DNA of 64,000 nucleotides, taken from the NCBI GenBank assembly GCA_049664225.1, contig JBATEX010000141.1, positions 42,246-106,245 of the forward strand, given 5' to 3'. The stretch is from JAUVRX01 sp049664225. Its GTDB lineage: Bacteria; Acidobacteriota; Thermoanaerobaculia; Multivoradales; JAHEKO01. The notes under the pieces were generated by a model. That model searched no databases, was not told the DNA's origin, and saw nothing but the letters and a program-made list of their open reading frames with translations. A program made the translations under genes and the position numbers. This document shows positions 7,850-16,642 of this stretch, piece after piece; position 1 is the first letter of the stretch, and each line of letters begins with the position of its first letter.

Positions 7850-9654
7850 TGCCTTCCAACCAGGTCGAAGATCCCCAGCGTCAACGCCGGTACGTAGGTA
7901 ATCAGCAGAACGCCGATCGCCAGGATCACCAACATGGGTATCGCGGCCCGCCAGATCTGGAGCACCGGTCGCTCGAAACGATAGGCAGCCAGAAAGAGAT
8001 TGAGCCCAACAGGTGGGGTCAGGTATCCCAGCTCGAGATTGGCTACGAAGATGATCCCGAGGTGAATGGGATCGATGCCGAAAGCCGCTCCCAGCGGCAC
8101 GATCAGCGGCACAACCACGACGATGGCCGAGAAGATATCCATCAAGCAGCCCACCAGCAGCAAGAGGAGGTTCAGGCAAAGCAGGAAGGTCAAGGGCGAA
8201 TGGATGTAGGTCTGCACCCAATCCACGATCCTCGCCGGTACCTGGACGTCGACCAGGTAGTTCGTGAATCCCATGGCCACGGCCAAGATGATCAACACCC
8301 CACCGATCAGAACGAGACACTCGACGAGGACTTTCGGCAGATCCCGTCGAAACGAGAGCTCGCGGTGCACGAGGGACTCGACGCCAAATGTGTAGAGGAC
8401 GGTGAGGGCGGCCGACTCCACCAGGGTCGCGTAGCCACTGAAAATCGAACCGAGCACCACCAGGGGCAAAGCCAGCTCCCACTTGCCTACCCAGATGGCG
8501 CTTCGCGCTTCCCGCAGACTGAAGGACTGACGGCCCGCCCGCGTCACGACACCTTCTCGAACACCCCAGGCCGCCACCAACAGGAGTAGCAGGAGACCGG
8601 GAACCAGACCCCCGAGGAACAGATCGGGGATCGCGATCTGGGCGACGATGCCGTAGAGCATGAGGGGGAGTGCGGGTGGAAACAGGAGGCCCAGCGACCC
8701 GGAGGCCGTCAGCAGCCCGAGCGAGAAGCGCTCTCGGTAGCCGTCGGACCGCAGGGCCTGGAACAGGAGGCCTCCCAGTGCCAGGATGGTAACGCCAGAA
8801 CCGCCTGTGAGAACCGTGAAGAAGGCGCAGGACATGGCGGCTACTATCGCCGTCCCGCCGGGCACCCATCCGAACAGGGCCCGAAAGACCCTCAGCAGGC
8901 GCTCCGAGGCGCCTCCCTGGGCCAGCATGAAACCCGACAATGTGAACAGTGGAATCGCCGGCAGCGTGGGCGACACCACCAACCGATACGTTTCGACGGG
9001 AACCGCCGCCGCAGGCACGCCTTCCGCCAGGAAGAGAAGCACCGCGAGTCCACCGAGGGCAGCGAAGATGGGGCCACCGAGAAGCGTCGCGACGAGTACG
9101 ATCCCGACGAGGGGCATGACCGCTGCACCCTCCAGCCACAAAGGGAACTGACCCAGTAGCAGGCCCAGAAGGAGTCCGATCAGAGCCGGAATTCGGGCCA
9201 CCCATCGATGCGCAGAGTTCTTGACCAGGCGCAATGCGATGAGTGCGAACCCGATAGGCATTACCACCTGCGCGACCCACGTTGGAAAGCCGGCAGCGAC
9301 CTCCGTACCTGCCTGGCGCTCGATCACCACCAGATCCCATGCCGCCCGTGCCAGCAGCGCCGTGATCGCAGCCGCTATCGTATTGGCACCGATTTTGGCT
9401 GCCTCTCGCCATCGACCCTCTGGCAAGAACTCGCCCGTCGCCAACGTCAGGAGCTTGTCTGCTCGAGAGGCCAGCGCCGCACCCAGAAAGGTGACCCAGA
9501 GCGTCAGGTGCTGGACGAAGGGGAGGGAGCCGGGAATGCCGATGCCGAAGATGCCGCGCAGACCAGCCTCGGCCAAAGGCAGGATCGCCATCAAGACCAG
9601 CGACAGGCCGGCCAGTCCGCCTTCGAGGCGCCAAAAGGCGCCTTTCAGCGACAA
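7846..9654 (-). CDS. TRAP transporter fused small-large permease (DctQ-DctM)
   Basis: Membrane protein of 602 aa. The first ~165 residues form a DctQ-like four-helix unit (LPFVQHLTLWVTFLGAALASR). The rest is a DctM-like permease with the LTGGSGVTILALGGLLF and LLFPPALPLMLYG segments and an LTPPVGLNLFLA motif near the end. TRAP transporters use a Na+ or H+ gradient to import organic acids delivered by a periplasmic P subunit. Upstream, 36 bases away in the same direction, lies a TatT-type lipoprotein. No DctP-type gene is seen in the window, which is unusual. The substrate is unknown. The stop codon falls inside an octamer repeat array. Confidence 0.9.
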   Translation of the reverse strand: MSLKGAFWRLEGGLAGLSLVLMAILPLAEAGLRGIFGIGIPGSLPFVQHLTLWVTFLGAALASRADKLLTLATGEFLPEGRWREAAKIGANTIAAAITALLARAAWDLVVIERQAGTEVAAGFPTWVAQVVMPIGFALIALRLVKNSAHRWVARIPALIGLLLGLLLGQFPLWLEGAAVMPLVGIVLVATLLGGPIFAALGGLAVLLFLAEGVPAAAVPVETYRLVVSPTLPAIPLFTLSGFMLAQGGASERLLRVFRALFGWVPGGTAIVAAMSCAFFTVLTGGSGVTILALGGLLFQALRSDGYRERFSLGLLTASGSLGLLFPPALPLMLYGIVAQIAIPDLFLGGLVPGLLLLLLVAAWGVREGVVTRAGRQSFSLREARSAIWVGKWELALPLVVLGSIFSGYATLVESAALTVLYTFGVESLVHRELSFRRDLPKVLVECLVLIGGVLIILAVAMGFTNYLVDVQVPARIVDWVQTYIHSPLTFLLCLNLLLLLVGCLMDIFSAIVVVVPLIVPLGAAFGIDPIHLGIIFVANLELGYLTPPVGLNLFLAAYRFERPVLQIWRAAIPMLVILAIGVLLITYVPALTLGIFDLVGRH

Positions 9655-9690
9655 GGGCCCTCCGATCGCGACAATCGGGACGCGGCAAAC

Positions 9691-10635
9691 CTAGTCTCGG
9701 AATTCACCAGCTTCTGTTTCTTCATAGTCCAAGAAGAGGATCTCAGTCCGCGTCAGCAACCACTTCGCGCGTCGCTGAGCGAGCACGTTGGTCAGGCGCA
9801 GCGAGGGTTCCGAGTCCGGGTCGATAGCCAGCGCCTGATGAAGCATGTTTCGAAACTCCCGCCAATCCTGGGCCGGAACCGACACGGCCTCAGCGAAAGT
9901 GAGGTAGGGAGAGGCGCTCTTGCCGTGTGACAGCTCCACTGCCCGATCGAAGTGCGCTCGGGCCTTCTCTGCCGAGCCGCCTGCCGCCTCCGGCATGGCT
10001 TCCAGGGCGATCAGTACTCCGTGCACGGCACCCCAATCGTAGGCCTCATCCAGCGCCATGACCCGGTTCATCAGGATTTTGACAGCCGGCACGTCCGCCA
10101 CGAGGTCTGGCCGGTCCTGTCCTATCGAGATGGCACCACCCCAGGCGGCTCCCGTCCAGAATAGAAGCGGCACCTGGTCCACTCCAAAGCTCTCCACAGC
10201 ATTTCCGGGCGCGGTCTTCAGGAGCTCCACAACGCCCGGCGACTCCAACTCCATGGACCGAAAACAGTAGTCCCGGCCGCGAAGATAGAGTTGCAATGCT
10301 CGAGCATAGCCGCGGCTGGCAGCTGCGAAATCGGTATCTTCGAGCTGTTCGGCCTCGGTTTCTACGAAAGCGAAAGCGTACTGTGCAAACCCTCGGCAGG
10401 CGGCCAGCAGAAGACCACGGTGCTCCGGTTTCTCAGCCAGCAGAGACTCGATCGTCTTCAGGGCGAACGGAGTGGCATCTCGAATCAGCTCGGGGTCACT
10501 GTCCGAAGCGAAGACATCGCCTGTCGAAGTGAGGGAATCGGCCAAAGCGTTTACCGCCAGCCCGCGAACCGAGCAAGCCCAACCGGACAGGGCAAGGCAA
10601 CCAATCAACGCGAAACGGACCACCAGTCCATTCAC
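9691..10635 (-). CDS. TatT-like TRAP-associated TPR lipoprotein
   Basis: Predicted exported protein of 314 aa. GTG 10635 is preferred because AGGAG lies 6 bases upstream and a signal peptide follows at once (VVRFALIGCLALSGWAC); the frame stays open to 10857. A Cys at the end of the hydrophobic stretch suggests a lipoprotein, though the lipobox is not textbook. The body is helical and repeat-like: FAQYAFAFVETEAE, RGYARALQLYLRGRDYC, FWTGAAWGGAIS, VKILMNRVMALDE, ARAHFDRAVELS. This matches the TatT (TRAP-associated T) family known from Treponema Tp0956, whose trimer with TatP is proposed to carry ligands. It directly precedes the QM permease, supporting the assignment. Confidence 0.8.
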   Translation of the reverse strand: MNGLVVRFALIGCLALSGWACSVRGLAVNALADSLTSTGDVFASDSDPELIRDATPFALKTIESLLAEKPEHRGLLLAACRGFAQYAFAFVETEAEQLEDTDFAAASRGYARALQLYLRGRDYCFRSMELESPGVVELLKTAPGNAVESFGVDQVPLLFWTGAAWGGAISIGQDRPDLVADVPAVKILMNRVMALDEAYDWGAVHGVLIALEAMPEAAGGSAEKARAHFDRAVELSHGKSASPYLTFAEAVSVPAQDWREFRNMLHQALAIDPDSEPSLRLTNVLAQRRAKWLLTRTEILFLDYEETEAGEFRD

Positions 10636-10850
10636 GGAGAGCTCCTGCGGCCCATCCTCGGCTCGGCTTCGCCAGATCCCACGATCCCTCATTATCGGCA
10701 CCGGACTACTGAATGTACCCGGGGGCAGGTTGAGGGTCAAGCAGGGCTTCGCAAAGCCGAAAGTGGGTCGTATCGCGGTCAAGAGACTCAGCGCCGGACC
10801 TGCCGATCGAGGCCTGCAACCTGTCCATCCGGATGACGTACTAGGTTCTA

Positions 10851-12059
10851 GTGGCACGGAAGGTAGATAAACTCCCCCAGATTGCCTCGGATCCTGTCAT
10901 ATCGACCAGTGGAGCAAGGCACGTGCAGAAGAGCACTCAGGAATACGTCCAGCACGCACGTCACTTTCTGCGTCAGTACACAGAAGGTCTGAACGTCCGT
11001 GACCTGCGGCGCCTCTTTGATCAGGATGCCACTCACGCCTACAAGGTCCTGACTCGAGATCAGGATACGGACGGGGAACCGGAAGATGCGACGCGGAGGT
11101 TCTTCCATCGGGCGAAGGTCATATTCCTCGGCATCTCCTACAAGCTGGGCCCAGCGCGACGGATGCTGTTCGTGCTCTGCCTCTTCTTCGCGATCCTCGG
11201 ATTGGTCAGCCCGCCGACCTTCGAGTTCTACTCGGACCAAACAAGAGTCGAGCTCGATTTTTCCCCATTCTGGTTTCTTCTCAGCATCGGTGGCCTCCTC
11301 TGGCTTCTCATCGTCGAGCTGGTGGATCGGGTGCGGGTTCGGGACGAGCTCGAAGTAGCCCGTAAGCTGCAAAGCGACCTACTGCCGGACACCTCACCGG
11401 AGATTCCCGGCTACACATTCGCCCACTCTTACCGCACGGCGAATGAAGTCGGAGGTGATTACTACGACTTCCAGACTCTTCCCGATGGTCGCCTGGCAAT
11501 CTTGATGGGAGATGCCAGCGGCCACGGAATCGCCGCCGGCCTGCTGATGGCGATTTCCAACGCGACCCTGAAGACGGCTCTGGATGTCGATCCGGATCCG
11601 GAAGCGGTGGCTTCTCTGCTCAACTCCGCCCTGTACCGAACTGGCGACCGCCGTGCGTTCATGACCCTTTTCTATGGCCTTCTCGAGCCGCTCAGCGGAA
11701 GACTCACCTTCGTGTGCGCTGGACATCCGTTTCCACTGCTTCGCAAGGCCGGGGGGCAAATCCAAGAACTCGGGACGGGAACGCTACCCCTGGGCTTGCG
11801 TCGCGGCGTCGACCTGCAGGCGCAGTCGGTCGTTCTCGAGGATGGCGACCTGCTGGTCCTCTTCACAGATGGATTGCCCGAATCGGTCAGCGGACCCGAC
11901 GGCGACGCGTTCGGCTTCCAGAAGATCAAGCAACTGCTGGCTACCGTCGGCTCTCCCGACCGGGTGCACGACCGCATTCTCCTGGCCTTCGACCAGCACA
12001 TCGGCCATGAGCCCCTCACCGATGATTTGACCCTGGTGGTTATTTCCAAGGCCGCCTAG
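10851..12059 (+). CDS. Membrane-anchored PP2C (SpoIIE/RsbU-type) Ser/Thr phosphatase
   Basis: Protein of 402 aa. Two hydrophobic helices lie at about 104-121 and 139-157, followed by the PP2C SpoIIE domain: ELEVARKLQSDLLP linker, GGDYYDF (201-207), GDASGHG (220-226), a Gly-His segment (CAGHPFP) and LFTDGLPES before the C-terminal DDLTLVV motif. The Asp residues in GDYYDF, GDASGHG and DDLTLV are the metal ligands. Such phosphatases act in partner-switching pathways on anti-anti-sigma factors, or in other signalling. No RsbW- or RsbV-like gene is next to it. The start is GTG 10851; the divergent TatT gene begins 215 bases away, so this gap should carry both promoters. Confidence 0.88.
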   Translation: MARKVDKLPQIASDPVISTSGARHVQKSTQEYVQHARHFLRQYTEGLNVRDLRRLFDQDATHAYKVLTRDQDTDGEPEDATRRFFHRAKVIFLGISYKLGPARRMLFVLCLFFAILGLVSPPTFEFYSDQTRVELDFSPFWFLLSIGGLLWLLIVELVDRVRVRDELEVARKLQSDLLPDTSPEIPGYTFAHSYRTANEVGGDYYDFQTLPDGRLAILMGDASGHGIAAGLLMAISNATLKTALDVDPDPEAVASLLNSALYRTGDRRAFMTLFYGLLEPLSGRLTFVCAGHPFPLLRKAGGQIQELGTGTLPLGLRRGVDLQAQSVVLEDGDLLVLFTDGLPESVSGPDGDAFGFQKIKQLLATVGSPDRVHDRILLAFDQHIGHEPLTDDLTLVVISKAA

Positions 12060-12066
12060 CGGCGGG

Positions 12067-13524
12067 CTACTCCCGCTCGACCACCATCGAGAAGCCGACC
12101 CCTCCAGCGGCACAGACGGTGATCAGGCCGAGACTCAAACCTCGGTAGCGCAACTCCTCGAGCAATTGAATGGTGACCCGGCCACCAGTAGCTCCAAAAG
12201 GATGACCGAGAGCGATCGAGCCGCCGTTGACATTGAATCGTTCCAGGTCGATTTCGCCGAGAGGCTCGCTGCGCCCCAACTCCCGGGTGGCGAACTTACG
12301 GGACGCGAAGGCCTTCATGTTGGAGAGGATCTGCGCCGCAAAGGCCTCGTGCATCTCCACCAGATGCATATCGGAGAGCTTCAGACCGGCTCGATCGAGA
12401 GCCACGGGAGCGGCGTAGGCGGGCGCTTGGAGAAGTTGCGTCCCGGGATCCAGGCTGGCATAGGCAAAGGAACGGATATGGCCCAGAGGCGAATAGCCTA
12501 GGGATCGAGCCTTGTCCTCGCTCATCAGAAGGACCGCTGAAGCTCCGTCGGTCAGCGGACTGGAGTTGCCAGCGGTAAGCGATCCATACTGTCGGTCGAA
12601 GACTGGACTGAGCTCAGCCAGTGCCGCCTCGGTCGAGTCGGCTCGGATCCCGTTGTCCGCGGTTACCGCTTTGTCAAAACCAGGTCGAGGAAAGGTGGGC
12701 ACGATCTGCCCGGAGAGTCGCCCCTCCGCAGTTGCGGCCGCGGCTCGTTGATGTGACATCAAGGCGATTTCATCCTGGGCGCGGCGCGAGATCCCGTTCT
12801 CCTTGGCCATCTTCTCGCACGCTTCCCCCATGGACATACCTGTCGTGTACTCGGCGATCGCCGGCGGTACGGGCACGAGATCGCGCGGCCGAAACTTGGA
12901 TACCACTGCCGCCTTCTGGCCCAGAGTCTTCGCTTTGCTGAGCTCCATCATCCGACGAGCGGCTGCCTTCGACACCAGGATCGGAGGGTTGCTCAGCGCC
13001 TCGGCGCCACCGGCCAGCACGACGTCGCACTGGCCGCTGAGAATGGCCTCGGCTCCAGATGTGATCGCGCGGTTGGAGGAGGCGCAGGCGAGGCTCACTG
13101 TGGTTCCCGGAATCGTCATCGGCAAGCTGGCCCGAAAGACGACTTCCCGACCCAGGTTGGGAGCATGAAGCGCCGGCACGACAACTCCGAAGATCGAGTA
13201 GTCCACCTCGTCCGGAGGCAGGGCATTGCGAGCCAACAGCTCGGCAACTGCGACCCCAGCCAGGTCGATGACGTCCATGTCGCGGAGATCGGTACCCGCT
13301 TTGCAGAAAGGTGTCCGACATCCATCGACGATCGCCACTCTCCCTCCAACACCCTTCAAGGTCTGGCTCGCCACTTTGGCGATATTGGGTGCCTCTCCAG
13401 GGCCGCGAGTCCACACCCTGTCGGCAAGAGCGCCGATCTCTTCGGTGGCCGAGCTCTCGAGCGGCGGAGGCAATACCGGCGTTCGGTCCGATGACCGACT
13501 GTTCGAATTGGAATCGGCAGACAT
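12067..13524 (-). CDS. Acetyl-CoA C-acyltransferase (thiolase), FadI-like
   Basis: Thiolase of 485 aa. The nucleophilic Cys is at 147 in SLACASSNRA; HEAFAAQ, ALGHPFGATGGR and the C-terminal CAAGGVG complete the catalytic set. The enzyme cleaves 3-ketoacyl-CoA with CoA in beta-oxidation, or condenses acyl-CoAs in reverse. The text resembles FadI (the partner of FadJ) more than FadA, but no FadJ/FadB gene adjoins it. About 60 N-terminal residues precede the core, longer than usual. The chosen ATG 13524 has TAGGAA just upstream, and a start nearer the GRVAIVDG core is possible. It converges on the phosphatase with only 7 bases between them. Confidence 0.92.
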   Translation of the reverse strand: MSADSNSNSRSSDRTPVLPPPLESSATEEIGALADRVWTRGPGEAPNIAKVASQTLKGVGGRVAIVDGCRTPFCKAGTDLRDMDVIDLAGVAVAELLARNALPPDEVDYSIFGVVVPALHAPNLGREVVFRASLPMTIPGTTVSLACASSNRAITSGAEAILSGQCDVVLAGGAEALSNPPILVSKAAARRMMELSKAKTLGQKAAVVSKFRPRDLVPVPPAIAEYTTGMSMGEACEKMAKENGISRRAQDEIALMSHQRAAAATAEGRLSGQIVPTFPRPGFDKAVTADNGIRADSTEAALAELSPVFDRQYGSLTAGNSSPLTDGASAVLLMSEDKARSLGYSPLGHIRSFAYASLDPGTQLLQAPAYAAPVALDRAGLKLSDMHLVEMHEAFAAQILSNMKAFASRKFATRELGRSEPLGEIDLERFNVNGGSIALGHPFGATGGRVTIQLLEELRYRGLSLGLITVCAAGGVGFSMVVERE

Positions 13525-13586
13525 GTTTCCTAGCTCCTCGATAGGCTCGCAACTCTACCCCACCGATGTCGCAGCCTTGATACTCT

Positions 13587-14291
13587 ATGCCCGTGAACGA
13601 CTCGCTGGACAAGAACACAGCCGCCGCTGAAGGCACTCATTCGAAGCCGCGTGCCAGAACCCGCTTCAAGCGGATTCTCCTTACCGGCCTGGTGATTCTG
13701 GTGCCGGTCACCCTGACCATCTACATTCTCAAGCAGATCTTCGATTTCATGGACGGGATTTTCGCGCCTGTCATCGACAAGGCGATCGGCGTCTATCTGC
13801 CGGGCGCTCACGTCCCCGGACTCGGCCTGGCGCTGACCCTGCTGGTAGTGCTTCTGCTCGGCTGGCTTTCCACCAATGTCGTGGGTCGGCAACTGATCCA
13901 AGGTTTCGAATCCGTCATCTGCCGCATTCCGGTCGCCAAGTCCATCTACTCGGCGACCAAGGGTGTGCTCGAAGCGGTCTCTTTCGATCAGGGTGATGCC
14001 TTCAAGAGAGTCGTGCTGATCGAATACCCCAAGGAGAACATCTTCGCGCTAGCCTTCGTCACCAGGTCGGCCAGCTGGCCACACCTGCATCCCAAGACTT
14101 CCGACCTTCTCCTGGTGTTCGTTCCGACCACCCCCAATCCGACCAGCGGCTTTCTTCTGCTGGTGCCGCGCGGCGAAGCCATTCCCATGCCCATATCCGT
14201 GGAGCAGGGAATTCGGATGGTGATCTCCGGAGGCATACTCCTTCCCGACCTGGCGGGACCGAAAGCGGTCCAGAGCACCCCCCCTCGCTAG
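13587..14291 (+). CDS. DUF502-family membrane protein
   Basis: Protein of 234 aa. After a charged N-terminus there are two transmembrane helices (about residues 30-52 and 70-95) and the DUF502 hallmark text: GLVILVPVTLTIYIL, PGLGLALTLLVVLLLGWLSTN, RIPVAKSIYSATKG, and TTPNPTSGFLLLVPRGE near the end. Family members are widespread inner-membrane proteins of unknown role. It is divergent from the thiolase (62 bases between starts) and precedes the M48 protease on the same strand. No function is assigned. Confidence 0.88.
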   Translation: MPVNDSLDKNTAAAEGTHSKPRARTRFKRILLTGLVILVPVTLTIYILKQIFDFMDGIFAPVIDKAIGVYLPGAHVPGLGLALTLLVVLLLGWLSTNVVGRQLIQGFESVICRIPVAKSIYSATKGVLEAVSFDQGDAFKRVVLIEYPKENIFALAFVTRSASWPHLHPKTSDLLLVFVPTTPNPTSGFLLLVPRGEAIPMPISVEQGIRMVISGGILLPDLAGPKAVQSTPPR

Positions 14292-14369
14292 AGCACGAGA
14301 ACGGCACGAGATCCTGTCGCGTCCGTAACAGAGGGCTGGCATGCATCCTGCTAGACTTTCTTGATTACG

Positions 14370-16082
14370 ATGAGAAGAAGCGCCACACACCTTGTCCTCA
14401 CAGCCCTTCTCCTCGGGCTGGTCCCGATACCGACCGGTGCCCAGGAGATCGCCAAAGAGGAGCTGTTCGAGAAGACGCTGAAGGCGGCCCTGCAGGCGCT
14501 CGCCTTCTACGGCAGATACGACAACCCGGCCGAGATGCAGCGGGTCGCCGATATCGGCTATCGGATCGCCCAGGAGTCGAAGTTCCAGGACTACCCCTAC
14601 ACCTTCTACCTCGTCGACATGCCGGAGCCCAATGCCTTCGCGCTGCCGGGTGGGCAGATCTTCATCACACGAGGGATGCTCGACCTCGGCCTGAGCGATG
14701 ACATGCTGGCCAGTCTCCTGGGTCACGAGATCGGTCACGTCGTGCTGCAACACGGAACACGGATGCAGCGCAAGGCTACGCTGCTCAACATCTTGAGCCA
14801 GGCACTGTTGGTGGGCGTCATGATCGGTGCCAGTCAAGGTGACAACCGCAATGATGTACCCACAGACCCCTATGGCCGCGGCAATTCGACCGGGGATCTG
14901 ATCCAGGGCACCGCAGCCGCCGGCGCTGTCATCAGCGAGTTGCTCCTGCGGAGCTATAGCCGCGAATTCGAGGATGAAGCCGATGACGAGGGCCAGCGAC
15001 TGGCCGCCGCCGCCGGCTTCGATCCCAAGGGCACACAGCAATTGATGGAAAAGATGCTGGCCCACATGCCGCAATCGAAGGAATACGGGTACTGGCGTAC
15101 CCACCCCTTCTTCGACGACCGGGCACAAGCCGCCAATGTTCGCGATGACTTGCTGAGGATCAAGGATCCCAGCTCGGCGGCCGAGTATCGTGCCAAGACA
15201 CAGCGCCTACTCCTGGAATTCGCCGAACGGTCGAAGATCGAGCCCGAGTTGATTCCGCACCTCAAAGAGGAAGCGTTGGTCGCCTGGCCTCAAGGACCGA
15301 CGGCCGATGGACTGCGACGGGAGAAGCTCCATACCTTGCGTGACATTCTGGAGAGTCAGAACCCGTTGGCGCGGGATTGGAACAGGCTCATCGAGGCCTA
15401 CCGTTCCGAGCTCGAACAGGTTCGTCAGCTGACCCCTGAGAGCCGACTCGTGGCGCAGCTCGGTGAGGAGGTCGACTTCTTCGATCGGCAGCGGCGAGAG
15501 CTCTACCCCCAGGCAGCAGAGACTCTCGCCGGGGGAATCTACGAGACCGAGTTTCTCGAGGTTTTTTCCAGCAACTACCCCGACTCCCCTGAGAAGCCCG
15601 CAGTGGCCCTGGCGCTCGGAGATGCCTACAGCCGGTTGGGCAGACAGAGTGAGGCCGTGGAGCGGTACCTGGAGGCCTTTGCTGCTGCACCCGACAGCCA
15701 AGCCGGCGAGCGAGCGGCCAGGGGACTGCGGGGTCTCGCCCCCTATCTCAATCAGCTCACCGCCCTGCAACAGCTGGCGTTGGAATCAGACGACTCGGAG
15801 CTTCGAGAGTTGGCACATCAGCGTCTCGCGACGTTGGCCACCGAGTACGAGGAACTGGCCAACGGCGCGACATACCTGAAAACGTATCCGGACGGGGATC
15901 AGGCGGCAGTCGTGCGCCAGAGGCTCGACAAGCTGGCCGAAGCCCTGTTCGGAGAGGTCATTCTCTACCAAAGTGTCGGGGATCACGTGAAGGGGATCGA
16001 GCGCATCCAGCAGATCCTGACCTACGCCCCCCAGTCCCCCGCCGCCGAGCGCCTTCGGGCGCGGATGGTCGTCAAAAGCTGA
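14370..16082 (+). CDS. Periplasmic M48 metalloprotease with TPR tail (BepA/YfgC-like)
   Basis: Exported protein of about 570 aa. A signal peptide (LVLTALLLGLVPIPTGAQ) is followed by an M48 peptidase domain with the zinc motif HEIGH around residue 120 and the third ligand Glu in EFEDEADDEG. The C-terminal ~250 residues form TPR-like helices (ALALGDAYSRLGRQSEAVERYL). This resembles BepA, which checks outer-membrane protein and LptD assembly. ATG 14370 is chosen; TTG 14361 is three codons earlier, and neither has a good Shine-Dalgarno. A small TPR gene follows after 47 bases. Confidence 0.87.
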   Translation: MRRSATHLVLTALLLGLVPIPTGAQEIAKEELFEKTLKAALQALAFYGRYDNPAEMQRVADIGYRIAQESKFQDYPYTFYLVDMPEPNAFALPGGQIFITRGMLDLGLSDDMLASLLGHEIGHVVLQHGTRMQRKATLLNILSQALLVGVMIGASQGDNRNDVPTDPYGRGNSTGDLIQGTAAAGAVISELLLRSYSREFEDEADDEGQRLAAAAGFDPKGTQQLMEKMLAHMPQSKEYGYWRTHPFFDDRAQAANVRDDLLRIKDPSSAAEYRAKTQRLLLEFAERSKIEPELIPHLKEEALVAWPQGPTADGLRREKLHTLRDILESQNPLARDWNRLIEAYRSELEQVRQLTPESRLVAQLGEEVDFFDRQRRELYPQAAETLAGGIYETEFLEVFSSNYPDSPEKPAVALALGDAYSRLGRQSEAVERYLEAFAAAPDSQAGERAARGLRGLAPYLNQLTALQQLALESDDSELRELAHQRLATLATEYEELANGATYLKTYPDGDQAAVVRQRLDKLAEALFGEVILYQSVGDHVKGIERIQQILTYAPQSPAAERLRARMVVKS

Positions 16083-16129
16083 TCCTGGGACCCGAGGACT
16101 CTGAGAGTGCAATCCAAGAAGGGCAAGCG

Positions 16130-16597
16130 ATGAGTACGACGATAACCGAGCTCAATCAGGCAGCACTGCGAGGAATCGAGGCCTGCAAGAAGGGGCAATG
16201 GAAAGAGGGGCTGGCCGTCCTCGGCAAAGTGGCAGAGGCCGACCGCCAGGGTGCGGAGCTCAACGGCCAGTTCTACTCCTACCTGGGCTACGGAATAGCC
16301 CGCTACGAACGACGGGTCAAGGAAGGCCTAGCTCTCTGCCAGCACTCCATCAAGCTCCAGTTCTACGAGCCCGAGAACTACCTCAACCTGGCTCGCGTTC
16401 ATCTACTGGCCCGGAATCGACGCAAAGCGGTGGAGGCTCTGAACCGAGCTCTCAAACTGAACGCTTCGAATCCTGGTGCCATAGCCTTGGCGCGGGAAAT
16501 CGGCTGGCGAAGACGGCCGGTGATCCCCTTTCTCTCACGCAGCAACTTCCTCAACCGACTGCTGGGTAGGTTGAGCTATAGGCTCCGACGGAAGTAG
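16130..16597 (+). CDS. Small TPR-repeat protein
   Basis: Soluble protein of 155 aa with about three helical repeats of TPR type: GIEACKKGQWKEGLAVLGKV, then NLARVHLLARNRRKAVEALNRALKLNASN. The C-terminus is basic (RRRPVIPFLSRSNFLNRLLGRL...RRK) and may contact membrane or nucleic acid. No signal peptide is present. It follows the M48 protease and may work with it. No specific function can be given. Confidence 0.75.
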   Translation: MSTTITELNQAALRGIEACKKGQWKEGLAVLGKVAEADRQGAELNGQFYSYLGYGIARYERRVKEGLALCQHSIKLQFYEPENYLNLARVHLLARNRRKAVEALNRALKLNASNPGAIALAREIGWRRRPVIPFLSRSNFLNRLLGRLSYRLRRK

Positions 16598-16642
16598 CTG
16601 CGCTGTAAGGGAAACGGAGGCCGGTCTCGGCAATAGCTGTTC

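Noticed and set aside
7661..9688. Long minus-strand frame overlapping the TRAP gene
   Set aside because: It is an out-of-frame shadow; the true frame has TRAP motifs and hydrophobic helices.
12051..12063. GCCGC...GCGGC stem at the phosphatase stop
   Set aside because: A 5-bp stem inside the end of the gene is too weak to call a terminator.
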